This document shows positions 40,601-55,759 of a DNA stretch of 64,000 nucleotides, in pieces. Position numbers and translations under genes: made by a program. This DNA is from Bugula neritina (taxonomy: Eukaryota > Bryozoa > Gymnolaemata > Cheilostomatida > Bugulidae). The stretch is taken from the NCBI GenBank assembly GCA_964035545.1, contig OZ037765.1:27888004-27952003 (forward strand). Reading direction: 5' to 3'. Positions within the stretch are counted from its first letter, which is position 1, and every line of letters begins with the position of its first letter. A model generated the notes under the pieces. The model searched no databases. It saw nothing but the letters and a program-made list of their open reading frames with translations, and was not told the DNA's origin.

Positions 40601-42779
40601 GGAAAAGTAAAAACTTGGCAAAACTTGTTTTTACAGCATCGTTTAGCACCAATTAGATTATTATTGACTCATGACGTACAGTTTATGTTACATAAAGTTC
40701 ATGTACAATAATTTCACACACTTATATATACTCCAGGCTGAATTTAACACTAATTAAGTGAAGCTGACACAATAAATGTCAATATGCATATCTGCAGTCA
40801 TCTGCTAAAATAGCAGTGCTTCAGTTACAACTAACAATGTGAATTTTCTATAATATACAATATTGGTATTATAAAATGATGCTACTGACTAGTAGTAGTA
40901 GTGAAATTTGGGACAGCAAAATACATGACTCACTTGTGTACCGACTTAATAGAAGTATAGCACACATCTCACCCGTAGTTTTACAAAGTAGTTACATAAT
41001 GTTACAAACATGCTAAACTTAAAAAATTACACATTATATATGCATTTAGTGTGATACTTATTACTTGTGTTAGCCTGACCTGTCTATAGCCTAGACAGCA
41101 CACAATTCGACTGAAAAATCAAATTGACGATATCTTACCATCGGTACATAAACCAAGGTTTGACACACACTTGTTGCAGATTACAACATGACACACGCCA
41201 CACCCCATACTATACTCCAGATCCGAGTGCTCACTGCATGGTCTTGGTTCAAGTTTCCTTGCCTGCTGTTTGTACTCTTCTATGTCTATCTTCACATGAT
41301 CCCAGAAACAATCATCATGAGACTGGAATTTATATTAAAGTAGTGAGAGACTTCACCAATTTTAAATAAAACTAATAAACAAAGCCTGGTTGGCATTGAA
41401 AACCTTCATACGACTTGCTTTGGTGATTAAAAAGTAGGTAATAAACCACTGCTTATTAGATGATTGCCCAGAAGTTGTGATATAGAAACAGTAAATTGTT
41501 TGATAGAATAAATTCAAGTATCAAGTTTACAAATAGTGTATATCGAAGCATGACTAACATAAGTTAATAATAATTTCAACTTAACTATCATTGAGTTAAA
41601 ATTGAAACTAACAAGCAATAATCTTGACTGCCTTCATTTCACTGACTTTCTATACTTTCACCTTACCTGTAGGTGCTTCAAGCAGAACTTAGTGGAACAA
41701 GAAGTGCAGTAAGTAGTAGCTAGCTGATCATGTATATCCTTTCTCACACAAACATCACAAGCTGTGTCTGTTTGGTCGTGCAAGGACGGGCATTCTACTA
41801 TTATCCTGCAGTGTACAAAGCTAAGTGATATAATAGCATTTTATACCGCACACAACAATAATGAATACTCGAGAAATATTTACTCTTTGTTATACAATAT
41901 AATTATTGTATATGGCTGAGAGTATAGAATCTGCATTAGAATATTGTGTTGTGATGACAACTTTGACTTGGTGAAATCAATTTTAATAATTTATTTGTAT
42001 GTGGCATATAAATCCACTTACATTTCTTCTTCTTCGGCACTAGTTGCTTCAACTTTACAAAGTTTCACACAACTGGCTGCTAAAAAGTCAGAATAAACAC
42101 AAATACAACCAGGGAAAATATCAGCAAGCCAATAGAGGTTTGAGCCTTTGAACCACCAAGACTCCTAGTAGTATAGAGAAAGGCGTGCTTGAGAATGTAG
42201 GCTAAATAGTGAGTTTGCTATGAACTCTCTCCATATCCACTATGAGCATATATGTATGCGTAAAATTTCATTTTATATTAAAATAGTGCAAACTATGTAA
42301 GTAGCTTCATAATTTGACGGATAAAATTTTTTTTATAAAGTTTTGTTCAATTTACCTAGTAAAGGACACTTTTTAACTTTAATTTCAACTTCTATGGCCA
42401 AAATAAACTTTATATATACATTTATATAGTCAACCAAATATTTAAAGATTTAAAGAGATAAACATATGACTAAGTAAAACTGTGTATGCCACAAGTTAAT
42501 ATTTATCTAGCTATTTATTTGAAATTATCACTATTGTCTATACAAACATATAAAATTTATATCTTTTAAAATTAATAAATATGAAAATTTATTTTTTTAC
42601 ACAAATAGGTTGTGTTCTATTAGCAACAGTCGTTAGAATCAATAACTTCCACTAATAACGCTAAACTTGGAGAACTATTAAGAGTAAATATATAAACAGA
42701 AAATTAACATAAATTAAAAAGCACTATAGCAAGACACACTACCTCTGGAGAGTGTTTGTGCTGTACGTTTAGGTCCCAT
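37635..42779 (-). CDS. RING-less TRIM-like protein: B-boxes, coiled coil, C-terminal beta-propeller
   Basis: Nine exons: 42779-42743, 42079-42022, 41805-41667, 41322-41139, 40537-40341, 39663-39493, 38953-38845, 38662-37943, 37777-37635; 585 residues, phases consistent. No RING precedes the zinc fingers; the protein starts MGPKRTAQTLSRAASCVKLC. B-box-like finger 1 at about residues 40-80 (ACDVC, YCTSCSTKFCLKHLQ). B-box 2 at about 100-135 (PCSEHSDLEY..CGVCHVVICNKC). Residues 140-290 are helical and probably a coiled coil (LVPELYQEISELKTLI, EEDFLKLRNKIQKEMEHF). The last 270 residues show repeated beta blades (NKLTFVDNVIVIPDRATKHL, GSDFVVVSDYQSSQIFKLS, QGITCNNSHVFATNRST), like the NHL/propeller end of TRIM families. 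Without a RING it may be a regulator rather than an E3 enzyme. Large expanded TRIM-like families are common in lophotrochozoans. An acceptor just upstream suggests a 5'UTR exon. Confidence 0.82.
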
Positions 42780-43389
42780 CGTACAACTTTGTACTGTATA
42801 GCCTCAACAAATTGAATGATACCAATAGTCGTTCGCCCTGTGAATAAGTAAAACACAGAAACTGAAATAGAAATTGTTCTTAGCAATGTCAGTGTACGAT
42901 CACAATTGTTAAAAATCTGGTGGCATAATAAAAAATTCACAATCACACAATAATTATTATTTAACATAGTAAGTCGATTAGTATTTTTAGCAACATTTTG
43001 TTCGTGTCCAGCTTTAGAATCATTAGCATTCCTATTAGCATTACAGTGATGGTCATCTAAAATATATAATACTAATAATATAAAGAGCGAATAAGACTGA
43101 GGTACACTTGCCTTGGGCTCTCACCGTCCCTCAAACTCATTATTAGTTTAAATATAATTTTTTTATTAATTACTCAATTATTATCAACAAGTTTAACTAA
43201 TTAGGTGATTAAGACTACATAGTCAATGTTATTTGATTGTCAGTATCACCCTAGCATGCACATGAGTGATATTCACTCATTGACAATCACAATCACTAAT
43301 GAGATCGCGGGTTGATTTCACTTAGACTTTGCCAACCATTCAATTCAATCAATTCATGACTATGATAACAATTTCATACATCAGTATAC

Positions 43390-43645
43390 CTTCCCTTAGT
43401 TAAACTTAATCTCAATTTTAATAATAATAATAATAAAATTATTAGTATTACTAATAACAATTATAATAACTATTATTATAATAAAGAAATAATAGTATTT
43501 AAATTTAAACATAATCATTATCATTGTGATAATTATAATCATCATAATGAAAATTAATATGAATATGATAATGAGTTGATAATGAGTTAATTTAATAATT
43601 ATCATTATGATAATATTAATAATCATTAAATTCAATCCTTATCAT
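43390..43645. repeat. ATCATAATGAT-type simple-sequence island
   Basis: Almost pure A/T with regularly placed C or G: runs of AATAATAAT, ATTATCATTATGAT and their reverse complements. Many overlapping short palindromes. It ends abruptly at the reverse-transcriptase fragment. Confidence 0.65.
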
Positions 43646-44135
43646 CACAGCATGCTCGTTCGCTCGCATATAAAATCTTCGGTTTACCACATTGGGAATA
43701 TACTTGTGCTGTCTGGGGCCCAGTTTGTAAAAGCAACATTGCCAGCTTGGAAAAAGCTCAGTTAGATGCTGTTCGCTTCATATGCGGCATATAATAACGG
43801 ACAGATTTTAATTTGGCTATGGAACAGCTTGGAATACCACCACTAGCATCCAGGCGTTGAAACAAACGCATCTCTTTGCTTTTTCAGATTTTAGCTGAAG
43901 AGAAATACCACCCAGCACTCACTGAATCGTATGAACAACTAGTTAAACAAACATTGTTAACAGTTGAAATTAGGTCTCAGGCTCTAGGAATGCCGCGCTC
44001 AATCAGTGGCAACCAAAATAAATATTACATTAGTTTTCTACCATGGACAATTACAAATTTGAACATTGGATCAACTACAGCAACCACAGCGTGGTCCCAT
44101 ATTGTACTCCTGCCACAGACTGAGACAGGCTAAGC
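43645..44135 (+). pseudogene. Degraded reverse-transcriptase C-terminal fragment of a jockey/CR1-like LINE
   Basis: One frame reads IFGLPHWEYTCAVWGPVCKS and then ASLEKAQLDAVRFICG before a stop. This matches the common LPxLEYxxxVWxPxxxxxxxxLEKVQRRAxRF pattern after the RT domain. After stops and a frame change, MEQLGIPPLASRR and ISLLFQILAEEKYHPAL follow in the order expected for that region. There are several stops and no start. It is unrelated in sequence to the LINE at 18362-21886. Confidence 0.65.
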
Positions 44136-44207
44136 AGGCCTGTTTTGCATCCACTGTACATTATTTCTAAAAATAAATGTATTTTTAATGACCACAGATA
44201 CATGGTT

Positions 44208-44658
44208 TCATCCCAGTTAGACGCTTCCCAGTTAGACGCTAATTTTTATTTTGGTACCATTATATATAGTAAAATTCCTATATAACTGTTGGATTGATTG
44301 CTAAATAGCTAATATGCTAATAGCTATAATATAGCTAATATAAATTACCTGGAATAATATTCCAATTTTCACGGATTAGTGTGGGACAAAAAACTAGTAA
44401 TACATTAATAATATACATTATCTTTAATGAATATTTATTAACAAATATTCTTCCAAGCAATAAGAAGTATAGAAAATGCAAAATTAATAAGTTTATGCCG
44501 ATCAAAGGAATTTATTTATGTGCTAAATAACAAGCAATTGATCCAAGTTTATTTAAATATACAAATATTTCAATAATATTCAAATAAATTGCATATAAAA
44601 TATATATTGTACCAAAATCATAAATAGCATCTAACTGGGAAGCATCTATCTGGGATGA
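44208..44658. mobile_element. MITE-like element with about 60-bp terminal inverted repeats
   Basis: The left end begins TCATCCCAGTTAGACGCTTC and the right end, read as the reverse complement, begins TCATCCCAGATAGATGCTTC. Similarity continues inward for roughly 60 bases, through TTTTGGTACCAT on the left and TTTTGGTACAAT on the right. Within each arm a 15-base unit (CCCAGTTAGACGCTT) is directly repeated. The 330-base centre is AT-rich with no coding frame. I see no clear target-site duplication. Confidence 0.8.
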
Positions 44659-44759
44659 CACTCAGGTACATACATGCAACCCATGGTTAAAAATGTGGCA
44701 CACTCCTTCTACTCAACAGGGTGGTTTACTGTAAAGAAAAACTCGAAAAGTATCGACAG

Positions 44760-45130
44760 GTAACTCATTATCATAAACTCAAATCATAATCATTATCATT
44801 ACTCTAAGTTCATGATTATTGATTATGATTATCATCATGATCAGCATAATCATAATGATTATGATAATTAATATCATTGACATTTTGATTATCAATTTCA
44901 ATATGAACATCATCATAATATAAATAATGATTATCATATTGATATTCTCATTCTGTATTAATATTAATATTTTAATTCATATTGATATTCATAATGATAA
45001 TCATATTGAATTTTAATTTAATATTTTAATTAACCATCATTTTCATTTTGACCGTCACTACGACATTCAAATTGACATTGTCATTGCGATTATCATTTTC
45101 ATGTAAGATCTATAATCATAATGATAACCA
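44760..45130. repeat. ATCATAATGAT-type simple-sequence island
   Basis: Continuous text of AATCATAATCATTATC, ATGATTATGATTATCATCATGA and similar. The reverse complement has the same vocabulary, giving dense small inverted repeats. No coding potential. Confidence 0.65.
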
Positions 45131-45649
45131 TAGGCATAATAATTAGCCTAGTTTTAATATTAGGGTGATAAAAACACACAAAATCAAATTCAAAGTGCAA
45201 TCGAAATCTCTGCAGACTCCATCGCAATAACTTTTTGAGAATCGCCAGAAGCAGCACAAAGTGATGGAGTCTTTGAGTGCAGTGTTCATTTAGATTTTAG
45301 AGTTTAGACTTTAGACACTGTTGTCAGAACTTCAAGCCCAACGGCGAACTCGATAATATTTCGAACCAATGCGCTTAATGAAGACTAGAGTTGTGCTGCT
45401 TCAAGCCGTTTCCTACTTTCAATAATTCGTGCAACCTTGACACCAAGTTATAGTCAAGGACAAACTTTTTTAGAACGGTAACTGTTCAATAACTTACTTA
45501 GTAAATTTGGCTTCCTATTTGTTATTTTAGTTGTCTTTGCTAATTTAATAACAAAACTCAAAAGCTAAAGATGCAAAGAATTTATATCTGACGTTGCTAT
45601 GACCATTAAGTAAGTGATAACTAATCGATATGTTACACCTCTAGCTTAC

Positions 45650-45960
45650 TAGTGTGAGTCTAAGTCTGAGTGTAATCTCAATCTGTAAGTGTAATGCTTC
45701 AAATTCGAAAACTCAGTCTCACAGTCACTACGTTTACTCTAACTCACTTTCAGTACTCACTACTGCTACAGCTACGCCTACTGCTAGTGCTACAGCTTCT
45801 ACTAACAGTAACTCTAAAGTCGAAGTACTAGTAGTTACTACTAGTACTAGGTCTTGTAGTTGTACTAATACTAGTACTTAGTAGTACTAGTACTTACACT
45901 AACAGTAACACTGTAAGTCTTACAGTAACAGTTACTCCTCATCTCACTCATACTCATGGT
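45650..45960. repeat. Degenerate hexanucleotide repeat island
   Basis: Period-six words (GTCTAA, GTCTGA, GTGTAA, CTACTG, ACTAGT, ACAGTA) with slippage, ending in TACTAGTACTTACACTAACAG. The frame at 45654-45881 is Ser/Thr-rich only because of the repeat. Same class as 5590-6400. Confidence 0.7.
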
Positions 45961-47508
45961 AATGCTCATAAAGTTTTCAATATCATACCCATTGAGTCAT
46001 AAGTCATAGACCATAGCGATGGTCATTATTTATTCATTATTATACGAGGTATGTTTAGTAACCGAAAAAAACAGAAATTGACACACAAAAAAACACTGTG
46101 TTGTAGTCTTAGATTCACGATAGTGTTTCAGTTTTAGACTTACAATGCTCGTTAGTTACTGTTGATGTTACTAGTATTAGTATGGGTATTTACCCTAACA
46201 AAATTCTTTTGCTGCTACTAGTATTACTAAATACTAATCAAGTTTAACAGAACTATTGTTTGTGTAAAACTATTACTGTACTATAGCTTCAATCTAGGCA
46301 TCGACCAATCATACATTTTATGTTCTACTTCTATAGCTGTTGATGTTGGGCATCTTAATATTAGCATTTAGTGAATTTGATCAGTTATTAAGTCAAGTAA
46401 GTTATGCGTCTTATAAATACTTTCTGATATTTGCTAGAATATTATTTCTTACCCATCTGCTAGGTTGCACCTTTGTATTGACTCTGGTCATTTACTATTT
46501 ATTGAATATTAAATGCAGCTCAAAATTAAGAAAATATTGGACTTTATATCACAGTCACCTCTTTTATTTAGTTTAATGCTTTTTGAGTGAAAGTTAATAG
46601 TCACTATTATCAATTCTATCATTGAGCACCAATTATTAGCCACTAGGTGAAAAATTTAAAGCCAACCTAATATTAACGTACTGAAGTTTTAGAAATTAAA
46701 TTATCTGAACATTAAACATATAATAATTATTTTTCTGTTTTTTTTTATTTTTACCTGAATATTTAGCTATAGTTTGTATAAAAGTGTGTAGAGTATCAGT
46801 ATTTTTAGCTGTATATAAAATGACCCAAATTTTGGTTGGGAACACTCTACAGGACAAAGTTTTAGTTTGATTATAATACTTATTAATAGTCAAACTTAAA
46901 ACATGCTCACGTTTTATAATTCTAATATCTACGTTTAAACATAGTAACTGTTTTTGTGATTCAAGAGTCTCCTTACAAATGGAAATGTGTTGGACAATAC
47001 TAAGCATTTTTTTCAGTTTTACATTAAATGCCCGAGGTGCTTAGAGGTGCAACTGCATTACTAGGTCATGTGTATAAGAGTTACTTGAAAGGATAAATTT
47101 CATTTGAAAACTACTCTACTCTACTCAGTTTGATAGATAATTGGTGGACTAGCTAAGAAAGAGCCCTTGTCATCACTAGTATCACACTAACCACTTTATG
47201 ACCTCTTTAGCTTCTATATCTCTCACTCAGCACATTGTGGAAATGTCCGTCATTAAGTCATTATTCTGTGATGATAGTGAATATTATGCATTTGAGAAAT
47301 GTGATGCATACATATTACTACAGCATTTAGCTTTTTCACTAGTACATGCTAGTATATCTTTTATTTAAGCTGTTCATTTTCATATCACATCAAGAGTGCC
47401 ATTATTTTGCGTTGGCTATAATTATTTAAATTTTTTTTTCAGCTAAATTGTCAAAAGTTGGTTAAAGATATAGGCTATTAGTTCTGCTGGATTTCTGAGT
47501 GTGAAAAT

Positions 47509-53048
<5,540 letters not shown>

Positions 53049-53809
53049 CTACTCATCTGTCAAGTGTTATGCTGCTTTCCTCTAACAAATTTTAATTGTA
53101 TTTTTATTTGTTTTCTACTGTATGATATCTTTCTTTTTGAAGAAAAAACAATTCTCTCATTTTTATATTAAGTCTATATAAAAAAATATACCAAGATTTT
53201 CTTAATTTGCTTGGGAGGTTTTCAAATTTATTAGGTCAACTCACTACCATTATTTGTCTCAATTTGTTGTATATTTTTGCAGTGTACTATCAAGTTCTCT
53301 TGTGTTTTTATTTCAACTCTCAGACATCTGCATTGTCTTTTTCTTTAGCCATTGATTTACTTTTATCACTTTCAGTTTTCTACATGGTGCTTTCATTTAA
53401 TTTCATTAGTAGTGTAGAGAACATTCTATAATGTGCATAAAATCTGATGAACTCGATTGAGATTTAGAAGTTTCCTGTAAAATGAACAGGCCGTCAAGTT
53501 TTCACACACTTTTGATGCATGCTCACTGCTATGGCTTTATATAACTTTACGTTTCAGAACTGTATGGAGAATCTCCTAATTTACGGTAGTATGTATGCTA
53601 CTACGCTACGCTTAACCTTTAAGTATGTTAAAATTGGCAGTGCTATTTTTATATAAATATGTGTTAGTAATATAGCAAAAGTAGGAAGAATAGAAAAGCT
53701 ACATAACAAAAAGTTTTTGGTTATAAAAGATTATATGTTTTGTCATGACTTGCTGTTTTTTTTTTCAATTTCTCAATATTCAACATTCAAATGCAGACTC
53801 TGTTAAACT
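53049..53809. other. Convergent 3' spacer between Dab and the HDEL gene
   Basis: It holds the 3'UTRs of two convergent genes. AT-rich with T-runs; no exon, repeat family or canonical AATAAA placed with confidence. Confidence 0.5.
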
Positions 53810-55028
53810 CTAAAGCTCATCATGTTCAAATTTTTCATCAGTGTTTTCATATTTCAAAACCGCACTGTTTTCTGCTTTTGGAGTAAAGGTTTGATCAAAA
53901 TAAATAGGTTCATCTTCTACGTCATGTCCAACTTCGTCTTCGCTAATCCCATAACGTAGTTGACTAACATCAATATCAGGCAAATCTCCTCCGGCTCCAG
54001 TGTACAACATGGCATTTAGTGAGTGTAGAAGCTGAGAATGGCTATCATATTTCTCGTTCTCCAATTCACTTTCATCATCATAACCTACTTCTTCTGAATC
54101 TACATATTCATACCCTCTAGGTTTAAACTGATCACCACCTGTATAATTTGATATAGTTTTTTATAATGTTGATAGCTTACGTACTGACAAAAACAACTAA
54201 GCAGGGCTATTGAACTAGACAGCTGACATATATATTTTCTTTACAACCAACTTACTAGAAAAGCTAGCAGCTTACTTTTAAAAAGCAGTATATGCATACA
54301 TTAATATGATAGCCTATAGGAATGCAAAACATTTACTGACTGGTGAAATGCATGCTGGGATGCTTGGTGGGCTCATAATGTAAGTTTATTAGATTTATAA
54401 CATAAGTTCTGGGACAGAACTTGCTAAGGGCATTAAAATAATGATAATTATTTGTTATTTCCTACAATAGTAAGTTGGCTAGTGCAATGTTACTTTGAAC
54501 ACTAAGAGACAATGCATGCAGTATCTACACTCTATAACAGCCTGCATGTCCCTGGTTTGTAGCTACTTTCCCGAGCAATCTGGCAGTTTTGATGTGAGGA
54601 ACACATAAATAGGTATGTGCAATCTGGCTTGTATTTTATAATAACTCCTTTGAGCTACTTGGTTTGAAATACTTTCTAATTATTAACATGTTTACCGCAA
54701 TAAGTGTTTGTGCTGCATTATTTCATTATCTGTAATAGTTAAAAAACCTACTTTATAGACTATTTTATTTTAAACACCACCTTCGAAGCCTTCAACATTA
54801 TAAATTTCATTACCAATTGCATTTTACTGTGCTACTAGCAACTATAAAGGCTATTTTATCAGACAGCTAACTATGTACCAATCTTTCCAGTGTATAATAT
54901 GCACCGTATCTTGTAAGTTAAATGTGGCAGCAAAGTCTAAATATAAATTTACCTTTTCCAGTTGCTAATCTAACAGTCAAAATTAGCAAAATTCCAAAGG
55001 AACACACATAATACGCTATGACTGACAT
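53810..55028 (-). CDS. Small acidic protein with signal peptide and C-terminal HDEL (predicted ER lumen)
   Basis: Two exons: 55028-54953 and 54138-53810, joined in phase (donor AAAG/GTAAAT, acceptor TATACAG/GTGG); 134 residues. Start chosen at the ATG of MSVIAYYVCSFGILLILTVR because it begins a classical hydrophobic signal segment (residues 2-20), with likely cleavage around residue 22-25. The mature part is acidic and rich in Asp, Glu and Tyr (GYEYVDSEEVGYDDESELE, DEVGHDVEDEPIYFDQTF) with no Cys. It ends in EKFEHDEL followed by stop, and HDEL is a KDEL-type ER retrieval signal. I do not recognise the family. It lacks thioredoxin CxxC, EF-hand or saposin motifs. It could be a retained Golgi/ER helper protein, or a secreted acidic peptide precursor in which HDEL is chance. 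Alternative: a single-pass signal anchor. Confidence 0.72.
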
Positions 55029-55759
55029 TACGCTACAAGTTTGCAGGTAAAGTAAGTTTAGGGAGTTTAGCCGCTGCAGGTAGTTGACTAAATACAGCAA
55101 ATTTTACGCATCATTTGAAAACGTAATTATCCTATCAAATAGCATAAAGATGTGGGCACTAAAGATTGTAATAACTGATACGCAGGCCTCTAATATACTT
55201 CTATGAGCCATTAAATATCTCTCCCAACTAGATTGTTTTTGTAAAGTTTTAGGCTTCAACATGTAGTCTTTAAGTGTATAGTTATTTAATGTCCAATAAG
55301 GACCATATCTTTAAATAATAACTCTACTACTTATACAATAATTTTATATCATTAAGACCGGTATCAATCTACTACAGTGCTAAACCCTTTTGTTTTTTTT
55401 AGTATAGTTTATGCAAATTGTATTAAACACAGATTAAGTTAAATCTAGCTACACTACAAGTCTAGACTCTAGAGCTAATAGCATTACTTAAACCATTTAT
55501 ATATCACAAGTTATTTATCAAGCAATAAAAGCAACATAATAACCAAATAAAACCTAACTTATAAAGTCATTAATAAAATAAGTAAATAACTACAAAAATA
55601 TACATACAAACAGATTGTGGGCGTCAGCCAAGCATGCTGAATAAAGTACATTAAATGTTAATCATTAGTGGCTTTACTAATTCTATTATGTACAACTGTT
55701 AAATAAACATGTATAATTTTTACAAAAATAATAATCTAGTTGAGATTGTGTGAATACGA
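55029..55759. other. Spacer between the HDEL gene and Msx
   Basis: About 730 bases between the start of the HDEL gene and the stop of Msx, both on the minus strand. It must contain the Msx 3' end and the HDEL gene promoter. Only AT-rich DNA is seen. Confidence 0.5.

Larger units (their letters stand above)
42780..47508. other. Repeat-rich intergenic spacer between TRIM-like gene and Dab
   Basis: Both neighbouring genes start from this spacer (divergent), so it must hold two promoters. Contents listed separately: ATCAT-type simple DNA, a reverse-transcriptase fragment, an inverted-repeat element and a hexamer island. Small open frames at 46340-46576 (plus) and 46696-47007 (minus) have no recognisable domain. 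No real exon was found. Confidence 0.55.

Noticed and set aside
46696-47007. 103-codon minus-strand frame before Dab
   Set aside because: Plausible residue mix but no recognisable family and no partner exon; probably chance in AT-rich DNA.
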